Source of the DNA: an uncultured Bacteroides sp.
GTDB lineage: Bacteria; Bacteroidota; Bacteroidia; Bacteroidales; Bacteroidaceae
DNA: 13,183 bases
Direction of reading: 5' to 3'
Assembly: GCA_905197435.1 (NCBI GenBank)
Contig: CAJJYX010000086.1
Location: forward strand, 1-13,183
The notes beneath the pieces were generated by a model that worked only from the letters and a program-made list of their open reading frames with translations, made no database searches and was not told the origin of the DNA. Both the position numbers and the translations under genes were made by a program. Below, one piece after another: positions 1 to 5,157 of the stretch (its first letter is position 1; each line of letters starts with the position of its first letter).

Positions 1-199
1 GTTGGGCAACCATACCAAGAGGGCTTCCTCTTTCCTCATGATGTCTCCGGTGGGAGGTGTGGTAGGTCCGTTGTTGATGGGACTGGTGGCGGACCATACG
101 ACGATGGTGTGGGCGTTCATTGTACCGCTGGTTGCCTATTGCGTGGTGTGGGCGTATGCTCGCAAGATGGTATCTGTCTCTGCTGTTTCCCATCCATAG
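1..199 (+). CDS. C-terminal end of a FucP-type MFS sugar:H+ symporter (5' truncated by the window)
   Basis: Only the last 65 or so residues are present; the reading frame is open at the left edge, so the true start lies outside. The segment begins GNHTKRASSFLMM, continues into a Gly/Pro-rich transmembrane helix (PVGGVVGPLLMGLVAD), a short loop, and a final hydrophobic helix (about 20 residues from TMVWAFIVPLV). This matches the TM11-TM12 end of the FucP / glucose-galactose permease family, in which 'TK.(A/G)SSF..M' followed by a GG..GPLLMG helix and an ADH loop is typical. The protein would be an inner-membrane proton symporter for a sugar such as fucose, glucose or galactose; the substrate cannot be read from this fragment. 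The last codons (AVSHP-stop) are encoded by sequence that already resembles a half unit of the downstream 22-bp repeat. Confidence 0.8.
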   Translation, partial: LGNHTKRASSFLMMSPVGGVVGPLLMGLVADHTTMVWAFIVPLVAYCVVWAYARKMVSVSAVSHP

Positions 200-366
200 G
201 GAAACGCCCGTTTCCACACGCAGGAACGCCCGTTCCCCTCTAATGGGAACGGCTGTTTCCTCTAATGGGAACGACGGTTTCCTCAAGTGGAAACGACGGT
301 CTACCCAAGTAGGAACGGCGGTTCCCCCAAGTAGACACAGCAGTTCCCCCAAGCGGGAACAGTCTT
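200..366. repeat. Tandem array of 22-bp imperfect palindromic repeats
   Basis: About eight units occur at a strict 22-bp step, with unit starts near 201, 223, 245, 267, 289, 311, 333 and 355. Each unit is a palindromic core of the type ggaacg-nn-cgttcc plus a 6-8 bp spacer such as ctaat or caagt. The first core has arms GGAAACG/CGTTTCC (200-215). The second has GGAACG/CGTTCC (223-236), so both arms changed length together, which suggests the palindrome is maintained. Units 3 and 4 keep arms with one G-T wobble, unit 6 has perfect GGAAC/GTTCC arms, and units 5, 7 and 8 are decayed. Because 22 is not a multiple of 3, no repeated peptide is encoded, so the array is non-coding. It could end transcription of the permease gene, bind a protein, or be a selfish repeat; the sequence does not decide. 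Confidence 0.85.
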
Positions 367-549
367 TAGTGTCTTTCTTTTGCGAGGAAAATTCCATTAG
401 TCAACGTCTGCAAGTTAGAGAGATTATACTTATTTATTAATATTTTATATTTCGGAGCTCAATTCTTAAATCTGTTTAAAAGAAAGAGGCTTCGTCGTAA
501 ATAAGCTTTATCTTTAACACTTCATCAAAAACTAAATATAGATGTTGAT
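367..549 (+). other. AT-rich intergenic leader before the GNAT-ibrAB operon
   Basis: This stretch has no convincing gene. It is AT-rich, especially around 421-455 and 500-549, as expected for a Bacteroides promoter/leader region. No clear terminator hairpin, tRNA or riboswitch fold was recognised. The first gene starts at 550 without a recognisable Shine-Dalgarno sequence, which is normal for this phylum; an A-rich stretch (tcaaaaactaaatata) lies just upstream. Confidence 0.6.
443..474 (+). promoter_or_regulatory. Weak candidate Bacteroides promoter for the GNAT-ibrAB operon
   Basis: TAAATCTG at 467-474 matches TAnnTTTG at all but one fixed position, and a T-rich TTTA at 444-447 lies 19 bp upstream in place of the -33 TTTG. 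The match is weak; TATATTTC at 446-453 and TATCTTTA at 509-516 are competing one-mismatch -7 elements without a good -33. The operon must have a promoter in this gap unless it is read through from the permease gene. Confidence 0.25.
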
Positions 550-945
550 ATGATGCAGATAGTACAATTACATGGTACAGATAAAAGACTGTATGAACTT
601 GTAGCTCCTTTGGTCATGAACCCGGAAGTGCTGAAACAGAACTACAATTACCCTTTTCGGACATCAGAAGAGCACGAATGGTTCATTGCTCTGGATAATA
701 AACGTGTTGTAGGCTTTATGCCGGTGGAGCACAAACAGTATGAATGTGTCATCAACAACTATTATATCAAAGAGAGGAATGTTGATACGCTGAAACTGCT
801 TTTAGAAAAGGTAATTGAAAAGCAGAGCGAGGATAGTAGCCTGACGGCTGTCAGCTTTGTCGAAGACAAGGATGTTTTTGGAGAGCAGGGCTTCTTGGAA
901 GACAAAGTATGGACCCGTTATGTAAGAATGAAGAAAAATAAATAA
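550..945 (+). CDS. Small GNAT-fold protein, first gene of the ibrAB operon
   Basis: This 131-residue protein fits the GNAT N-acetyltransferase outline. An N-terminal helical part (residues 12-48) contains a PFRTSEEHEWF segment. A central strand pair follows (RVVGFMPV at 52-59, ECVINNYYI at 65-73), then a helix (about 77-92), a strand (SLTAVSFVE) and a C-terminal 'FGEQGFLEDKVWTRYVRMKK' that matches the usual 'GF....w.ryvrM.K' ending. The R/QxxGxG/A loop that normally grips the acetyl-CoA pyrophosphate is not present: after YYIKE comes RNVDTLK. It may therefore be a degenerate or non-catalytic GNAT, or use an altered cofactor mode. Two ATGs (550, 553) are possible starts. The stop lies 2 bp before the IbrA start, so the two are almost certainly co-transcribed and translationally coupled. 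No substrate can be named. Confidence 0.7.
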   Translation: MMQIVQLHGTDKRLYELVAPLVMNPEVLKQNYNYPFRTSEEHEWFIALDNKRVVGFMPVEHKQYECVINNYYIKERNVDTLKLLLEKVIEKQSEDSSLTAVSFVEDKDVFGEQGFLEDKVWTRYVRMKKNK

Positions 946-947
946 TT

Positions 948-2237
948 ATGGCTGTATCCAAAAACGTGTATGAACTGGCGCAAGAACGTCTGGATGTGAT
1001 TTTCAGGGAATTTGATACGATATGCGTCTCTTTTTCGGGAGGAAAAGACAGCGGAGTGTTGCTGGATTTATGTATAGACTATATCCGCCGGAAGCAGTTG
1101 GACCGTAAACTGTGTGTATTCCATATGGATTATGAGATACAGTACAGCATGACAATCGATTATGTGGACCGGATATTGGAGGCGAATAAGGATATATTGG
1201 AGGTGTACCGGGTTTGTGTGCCTTTCCGTGTAACGACCTGTACCTCGATGTATCAGAATAGTTGGCGTCCATGGCAGGAGGACCTGGAGGACATCTGGGT
1301 GAGGAAAATGCCGAAGGACTGTCTCACCAAGGAAACGTTTCCTTTCTATACTCCTGAAATGTGGGATTATGAATTCCAGATGCACTTTGCCAAATGGCTG
1401 CATGAAAAGAAGGATGGGGTGCGTGCCTGCTTTCTCATAGGCATCCGCACGCAAGAGAGTTTCAATCGCTGGCGTAGCATTCATCTGAACCGGAAGTATC
1501 AGATGTACCACAACTATCGTTGGACTTCGAAGATCGGTAATGACATCTATAATGCTTATCCCATTTATGACTGGAAGACGACGGATGTCTGGACAGCCAA
1601 TGGCAAATTCGGCTTTGACTATAACCGTCTGTATGATTTGTATTACAAGGCCGGGGTCAATATCGAACGTCAGCGTGTGGCAAGCCCTTTTCTTTGTGAG
1701 GCGCAGGAGAGTTTGAAGCTGTACCGCGTCATCGATCCGAATACTTGGGGAAAGATGATAGGACGGGTAAACGGAGTAAACTTTACCGGTATTTACGGGG
1801 GGACGCGTGCCATGGGATGGCACGCGGTTCGCCTGCCCGAAGGGTACACATGGAAAAGCTTTATGCAGTTCCTGCTTTCCACCTTGCCGGAAGAGACACG
1901 GAGGAACTACTTGAAGAAACTTACTGTCAGTATTGAATTCTGGCGCACAAAAGGGGGATGCCTGGGTGACGAGACTATCCGGAAGTTGAGGGATGCAGGA
2001 ATCCCTATCGAAGTGGTGAATGTCACGAATTACAAGACGAATAAGAAACCTGTGCGCATGGACTATCTGGATGATATTGACATCACGGAGTTCCGGGAAA
2101 TCCCTACTTATAAGAGGATGTGCATTTGTATCCTTAAGAACGACCATGCTTGCAAGTATATGGGTTTTGCTCTGAACAAGGAAGAGGCATACAAAAGAGA
2201 TAAGATAATGGAACAATTTAAAAATATGATGTTATGA
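948..2237 (+). CDS. ibrA: IbrA-like (DUF3440) PP-loop ATPase, PAPS reductase-related
   Basis: This 429-residue protein carries a clear N-terminal PP-loop, SFSGGKDSGVLL, with the SGGKDS core at residues 30-35. This is the ATP-pyrophosphatase signature of the PAPS reductase / adenine nucleotide alpha-hydrolase superfamily. Downstream blocks such as FLIGIRTQESFNRWRSI, YPIYDWKTTDVW and IYGGTRAMGWHAV are the kind found in the DUF3440 family, which includes E. coli IbrA and YbdN. The catalytic ECG(I/L)H motif of true assimilatory PAPS reductases is not seen, so sulfate assimilation is unlikely. A C-terminal cysteine cluster (C392, C394, C402) could bind a metal or iron-sulfur centre. IbrA acts with IbrB to activate prophage-borne eib genes in E. 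coli; the mechanism is unclear. The gene overlaps the next gene (ibrB-like) by ATGA, which supports a functional pair. Confidence 0.88.
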   Translation: MAVSKNVYELAQERLDVIFREFDTICVSFSGGKDSGVLLDLCIDYIRRKQLDRKLCVFHMDYEIQYSMTIDYVDRILEANKDILEVYRVCVPFRVTTCTSMYQNSWRPWQEDLEDIWVRKMPKDCLTKETFPFYTPEMWDYEFQMHFAKWLHEKKDGVRACFLIGIRTQESFNRWRSIHLNRKYQMYHNYRWTSKIGNDIYNAYPIYDWKTTDVWTANGKFGFDYNRLYDLYYKAGVNIERQRVASPFLCEAQESLKLYRVIDPNTWGKMIGRVNGVNFTGIYGGTRAMGWHAVRLPEGYTWKSFMQFLLSTLPEETRRNYLKKLTVSIEFWRTKGGCLGDETIRKLRDAGIPIEVVNVTNYKTNKKPVRMDYLDDIDITEFREIPTYKRMCICILKNDHACKYMGFALNKEEAYKRDKIMEQFKNMML

Positions 2238-2767
2238 GTGTAGATAAAAGTCCGGTATATGATGTAAAGGCAATTCCGATAGAGAAAATCCAAGCAAACG
2301 ATTATAATCCGAATGTAGTGGCGCCGCCCGAAATGAAGCTTTTGGAACTTTCCATTTGGGAAGATGGTTTCACCATGCCTTGTGTCTGTTACTATGATGA
2401 GGAAGAAGACAACTACATCCTGGTGGATGGTTACCACCGCTATCAGGTGTTGAAGACGTCCAAAAGAATTTGCCAACGCGAAAACGGGCTGCTCCCCGTG
2501 GTTGTGATTGACAAGGAGCTTTCCAACCGCATGGCGTCCACCATCCGCCACAACCGTGCCCGCGGCACGCATAACATTGAGTTGATGTGTCACATTGTTG
2601 CGGAGTTGGACAGAGTCGGCATGTCGGATGAATGGATAATGAGAAACATCGGCATGGATCGTGACGAAGTGTTGCGTTTAAAACAGATATCCGGTTTGGC
2701 AGACTTGTTTGCGAACAAGAGTTTCAGCATTCCGGATAAGAAGGAAGAGTATGTGGCAGATAAATAA
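2234..2767 (+). CDS. ibrB: IbrB-like ParB/Srx-superfamily nuclease-fold protein
   Basis: This 177-residue protein has the motifs of the ParB N-terminal domain. An early I..ND.NPN block lies at residues 19-27, the nucleotide-binding DGYHRYQVL motif (DGYHR at 65-69) follows, and then a strand-helix (LLPVVVIDKEL) and an H-N-R-A-R-G-T-H block (residues 106-113) resembling the ParB ENxxR region. A helical C-terminus (115-155) includes a helix-turn-helix-like stretch (MSDEWIMRNIGMDRDEVLRLK). The length fits the IbrB/YbdM family rather than chromosome-partitioning ParB, and there is no ParA gene nearby. The ParB/Srx superfamily includes CTP-binding and ATP-dependent enzymes, so it may be a catalytic partner of the upstream PP-loop protein. 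The start overlaps the ibrA stop by 4 bp, and a strong terminator follows, making this the last gene of the operon. Confidence 0.87.
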   Translation: MSVDKSPVYDVKAIPIEKIQANDYNPNVVAPPEMKLLELSIWEDGFTMPCVCYYDEEEDNYILVDGYHRYQVLKTSKRICQRENGLLPVVVIDKELSNRMASTIRHNRARGTHNIELMCHIVAELDRVGMSDEWIMRNIGMDRDEVLRLKQISGLADLFANKSFSIPDKKEEYVADK

Positions 2768-2780
2768 ATGGATATTTCAG

Positions 2781-2810
2781 GAGGCGGATTAAAAGATCCG
2801 CCTCTTTATA
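2781..2810 (+). terminator. Rho-independent terminator of the GNAT-ibrAB operon
   Basis: A perfect 9-bp stem, gaggcggat (2781-2789) with atccgcctc (2796-2804), encloses a 6-nt loop and is followed by tttata. It lies 13 bp after the ibrB-like stop codon and separates the operon from the uxs promoter. Confidence 0.88.
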
Positions 2811-2841
2811 TTCATAGACAAGTGAAATATTTCGTTGTAAA

Positions 2842-2873
2842 CTTGCATAATTTAGTCAAATCGCCTACATTTG
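2842..2873 (+). promoter_or_regulatory. Bacteroides-type promoter of uxs and its downstream kinase gene
   Basis: CTTG at 2842-2845, a 20-bp spacer and a perfect TACATTTG at 2866-2873 match the Bacteroidetes primary sigma-factor consensus (TTTG, 19-21 bp, TAnnTTTG). The predicted transcript would start near 2880 and have a leader of about 54 nt. Confidence 0.8.
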
Positions 2874-2904
2874 TCAGCATCAAAACAAACAAAATAGGTC
2901 CTGT

Positions 2905-2918
2905 GTGCTTTAAAGCAC
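2905..2918. promoter_or_regulatory. Perfect 14-bp palindrome in the uxs 5' leader
   Basis: GTGCTTTAAAGCAC is an exact palindrome placed between the predicted transcription start (about 2880) and the ATG (2934). It could be an operator for a dimeric regulator, or form a 5-bp RNA stem with a TTAA loop 15 nt before the start codon. The position is suggestive; no regulator can be named. Confidence 0.45.
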
Positions 2919-2933
2919 TATAAAAAACATTAC

Positions 2934-3914
2934 ATGAAGAAAATTTTGGTTAGTGGTGGTGCTGGCTTTATAGGTTCTCATCTTTGTACCCGGTTGATAA
3001 ATGACGGGCATCGGGTGATTTGCCTGGATAATCTTTTCACCGGTTCGAAAAGGAATATCACTCATTTGAAGAATAATCCCCGTTTTGAGTTTGTATTGCA
3101 TGATGTAGAAACTCCCTATGAGGCAGATGTAGATGAAATCTATAACCTGGCTTGTCCTGCTTCCCCCATCCACTATCAACATGATGCCATCAAAACCATC
3201 AAGACTTCTGTATTGGGCGTCATCAATATGCTGGGATTGGCCAAAAAAACGAATGCCAAGATATTGCAGGCTTCTACCAGCGAGGTGTACGGTGATCCCG
3301 TTATTCATCCCCAGGTGGAAAGTTATTGGGGAAATGTAAATCCGATCGGCCTTCGTTCTTGTTATGATGAAGGGAAGCGCTGTGCCGAGACATTGTTTAT
3401 GGACTATCATCGCCAGAATGGGGTGCGGATTAAGATTATCCGTATTTTCAATACGTATGGTCCGCGGATGTTGCCTGATGACGGTCGGGTAGTCTCTAAT
3501 TTCGTGGTTCAGGCATTGCAGAACCAAGATATCACGATATATGGTTCGGGCAATCAGACGCGGAGTTTTCAATATATAGATGATTTTATAGAAGGTATGG
3601 TGCGGATGATGGATACAGAGGACGATTTTATCGGTCCGGTAAACTTGGGGAATCCGCATGAATTCTCCATACTGGAATTGGCTGAAAAAGTCATTAGGCT
3701 GACTGATTCCAAGTCGAAGCTGATCTTCAAACCATTACCTCATGACGATCCCAAGAAGCGCCGGCCGGACATCACTCTCGCGAGGGAGAAACTGGGTTGG
3801 GAACCCACGATAGAACTGGAAGAGGGGTTACAATATATAATAGAGTATTTTAGGGAATATCGTTCCTATCTGAATAGTAATTTTGATAACGGGAAAAACA
3901 ATATAGAAAGATGA
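2934..3914 (+). CDS. uxs: UDP-glucuronate decarboxylase (UDP-xylose synthase)
   Basis: This 326-residue protein is a short-chain dehydrogenase/reductase of the NDP-sugar epimerase/decarboxylase class. Visible features are the NAD-binding GGAGFIG (residues 8-14), a TSEVYGDP block (115-122) typical of UDP-glucuronate decarboxylases, and the catalytic Y-x-x-x-K as SCYDEGKR (Y144, K148). IFNTYGPRM (171-179), RSFQYIDDF and a C-terminal [17 protein letters not shown] block are also present. The enzyme converts UDP-glucuronate to UDP-xylose plus CO2 in the cytoplasm, supplying xylose or derived sugars for surface polysaccharide. UDP-xylose 4-epimerase or another SDR of the group is less likely given the TSEVYGDP and YDEGKR motifs. 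No Shine-Dalgarno is obvious. The stop codon overlaps the start of the next gene by 4 bp (ATGA). No other capsule or LPS genes are in the window. Confidence 0.93.
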   Translation: MKKILVSGGAGFIGSHLCTRLINDGHRVICLDNLFTGSKRNITHLKNNPRFEFVLHDVETPYEADVDEIYNLACPASPIHYQHDAIKTIKTSVLGVINMLGLAKKTNAKILQASTSEVYGDPVIHPQVESYWGNVNPIGLRSCYDEGKRCAETLFMDYHRQNGVRIKIIRIFNTYGPRMLPDDGRVVSNFVVQALQNQDITIYGSGNQTRSFQYIDDFIEGMVRMMDTEDDFIGPVNLGNPHEFSILELAEKVIRLTDSKSKLIFKPLPHDDPKKRRPDITLAREKLGWEPTIELEEGLQYIIEYFREYRSYLNSNFDNGKNNIER

Positions 3915-5038
3915 ACATGGAAATAAATCCTTCCGAGTATAAGATTCTCATCGTTGACGATGTGATGTCGAACGTTTTATTGTTGAAAGTGCTTTTGACA
4001 AATGAGAAATTCGCAATTGCCACTGCGAGTAATGGGCGGCAGGCGTTAGAGCAGGTGGAAAAGGGAAATCCTGACTTGGTTTTGCTTGACGTAATGATGC
4101 CGGACATGAGTGGGTTTGAAGTAGCTCAGCATTTAAAGTCAAATCCGAAGACTGCTGACATTCCGATTATCTTTCTGACTGCATTGAATAGTACGACGGA
4201 TATCGTGAAGGGCTTTCAAGTGGGAGCGAATGATTTCATTTCTAAACCTTTTAATAAGGAAGAACTGATTATCCGCGTTACCCACCAAATATCTTTGGTA
4301 GCTGCCAAACGGCTGATTTTGAGTAAGACGGAAGAGTTGCAGCGCACCATTGCCGGACGCGACAAGCTTTATTCGGTGATTGCCCATGACCTGCGTTCCC
4401 CGATGGGCTCCATCAAGATGGTACTGAATATGCTGATATTGAATTTGCCGGCCGAGAAAATAGGTACCGAAATGTACGAACTCCTGACGATGGCTAATCA
4501 GACGACAGAGGATGTCTTCTCATTACTGGATAATCTGTTAAAATGGACAAAGAGCCAAATCGGCAAGTTGAATGTGGTTTATCAGGATGTGGACCTTGTG
4601 GAAGTGACCGACAGTGTCATTGAAATTTTTAGTATGGTAGCAAGCTTGAAGAAGATAAAAATCCGTGAAATGAAGCCGGAGAAGATGATGGTCAATGCTG
4701 ATATCGATATGTTGAAGACAGTGGTCCGTAACTTGTTGAGCAATGCTATCAAGTTCAGCAAGGAGAACTCGGAAGTGCTGGTGAAGATGGAGGAAGTGGA
4801 CGGTATGGCGGTTGTCAGCGTTCAGGATCATGGCTGTGGCATCAGCGAGGAAGGACAGAAGAAATTGTTGCATACCGATACGCATTTCAGCACATTCGGT
4901 ACAAATAACGAAGAAGGCTCCGGACTGGGTTTGTTGTTATGCAAGGATTTCGTTGTGAAGAATGGTGGTAAATTGTGGTTTACTTCCAAGGAAGGTGTAG
5001 GCTCCGTATTCAGCTTCTCTATTCCGGGGAAGAAATGA
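3911..5038 (+). CDS. Soluble response regulator-histidine kinase hybrid (REC-HisKA-HATPase)
   Basis: This 375-residue protein has an N-terminal receiver domain (about 10-128): acidic pair D16-D17, phosphoacceptor D60 in [13 protein letters not shown]90 in IFLTA, and K112 in SKPF. A linker helix leads to a HisKA domain with phosphoacceptor H159 in [10 protein letters not shown]. The HATPase domain then shows the N box [10 protein letters not shown], the G1 box DHGCGIS and the G2 box [14 protein letters not shown]. There are no membrane helices and no DNA-binding domain, so it is cytoplasmic. Receiving phosphate from another kinase and passing it on, or sensing through partner proteins, is the expected role. 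ATG at 3911 overlaps the uxs stop; an in-frame ATG at 3917 is an alternative start. It appears co-transcribed with uxs, so its output may concern surface polysaccharide, but this is inference. Confidence 0.93.
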   Translation: MNMEINPSEYKILIVDDVMSNVLLLKVLLTNEKFAIATASNGRQALEQVEKGNPDLVLLDVMMPDMSGFEVAQHLKSNPKTADIPIIFLTALNSTTDIVKGFQVGANDFISKPFNKEELIIRVTHQISLVAAKRLILSKTEELQRTIAGRDKLYSVIAHDLRSPMGSIKMVLNMLILNLPAEKIGTEMYELLTMANQTTEDVFSLLDNLLKWTKSQIGKLNVVYQDVDLVEVTDSVIEIFSMVASLKKIKIREMKPEKMMVNADIDMLKTVVRNLLSNAIKFSKENSEVLVKMEEVDGMAVVSVQDHGCGISEEGQKKLLHTDTHFSTFGTNNEEGSGLGLLLCKDFVVKNGGKLWFTSKEGVGSVFSFSIPGKK

Positions 5039-5117
5039 TATTGACGAAGACAGAACGGCTGGCTTGTTGAAGTGAGACAGGGCATTTGTCATAATCAAAC
5101 CATTTGTTACGGTCGTG

Positions 5118-5157
5118 CAGACCATCTGTTCCATGTGGACAGATGGTCTGTTTTTTT
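5118..5157 (+). terminator. Strong rho-independent terminator after the uxs-kinase operon
   Basis: A perfect 12-bp stem, CAGACCATCTGT (5118-5129) with ACAGATGGTCTG (5139-5150), has a 9-nt loop and is followed by seven T residues (5151-5157). The T-tract is oriented for + strand transcripts. The last two T residues plus the next A form, on the opposite strand, the stop codon of addB. There is no matching T-tract on the - strand side, so termination of addB transcripts here would rely on the hairpin alone. Confidence 0.92.

Noticed and set aside
200..366. CRISPR array
   Set aside because: Units are contiguous 22-bp palindromes with 6-8 bp near-identical spacers, not 24-36 bp repeats with unique spacers, and no cas genes are present.
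120..440. Possible small protein encoded through the 22-bp repeat array
   Set aside because: The 22-bp period shifts the frame each unit, giving no consistent peptide, and the start lies inside the permease gene.
542..553. Three-codon leader frame (ATG TTG ATA TGA) overlapping the GNAT start
   Set aside because: Such tiny frames are expected by chance in AT-rich leaders, and nothing else supports translation of it.
1068..2216. Long open frame on the - strand opposite the IbrA-like gene (382 codons)
   Set aside because: It has no recognisable family motif, while the + strand frame has a clear PP-loop and coupled neighbours. It is an antisense shadow of codon bias.
948..2237. True assimilatory PAPS reductase (cysH)
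   Set aside because: The PP-loop is present but the ECGLH motif is not seen, and no other sulfate assimilation gene is nearby.
200..2810. GNAT-ibrAB segment as a recent mobile element insertion
   Set aside because: No integrase, transposase, tRNA target or flanking direct repeat was found, and base composition and codon use look like the neighbours. A past transfer cannot be excluded.
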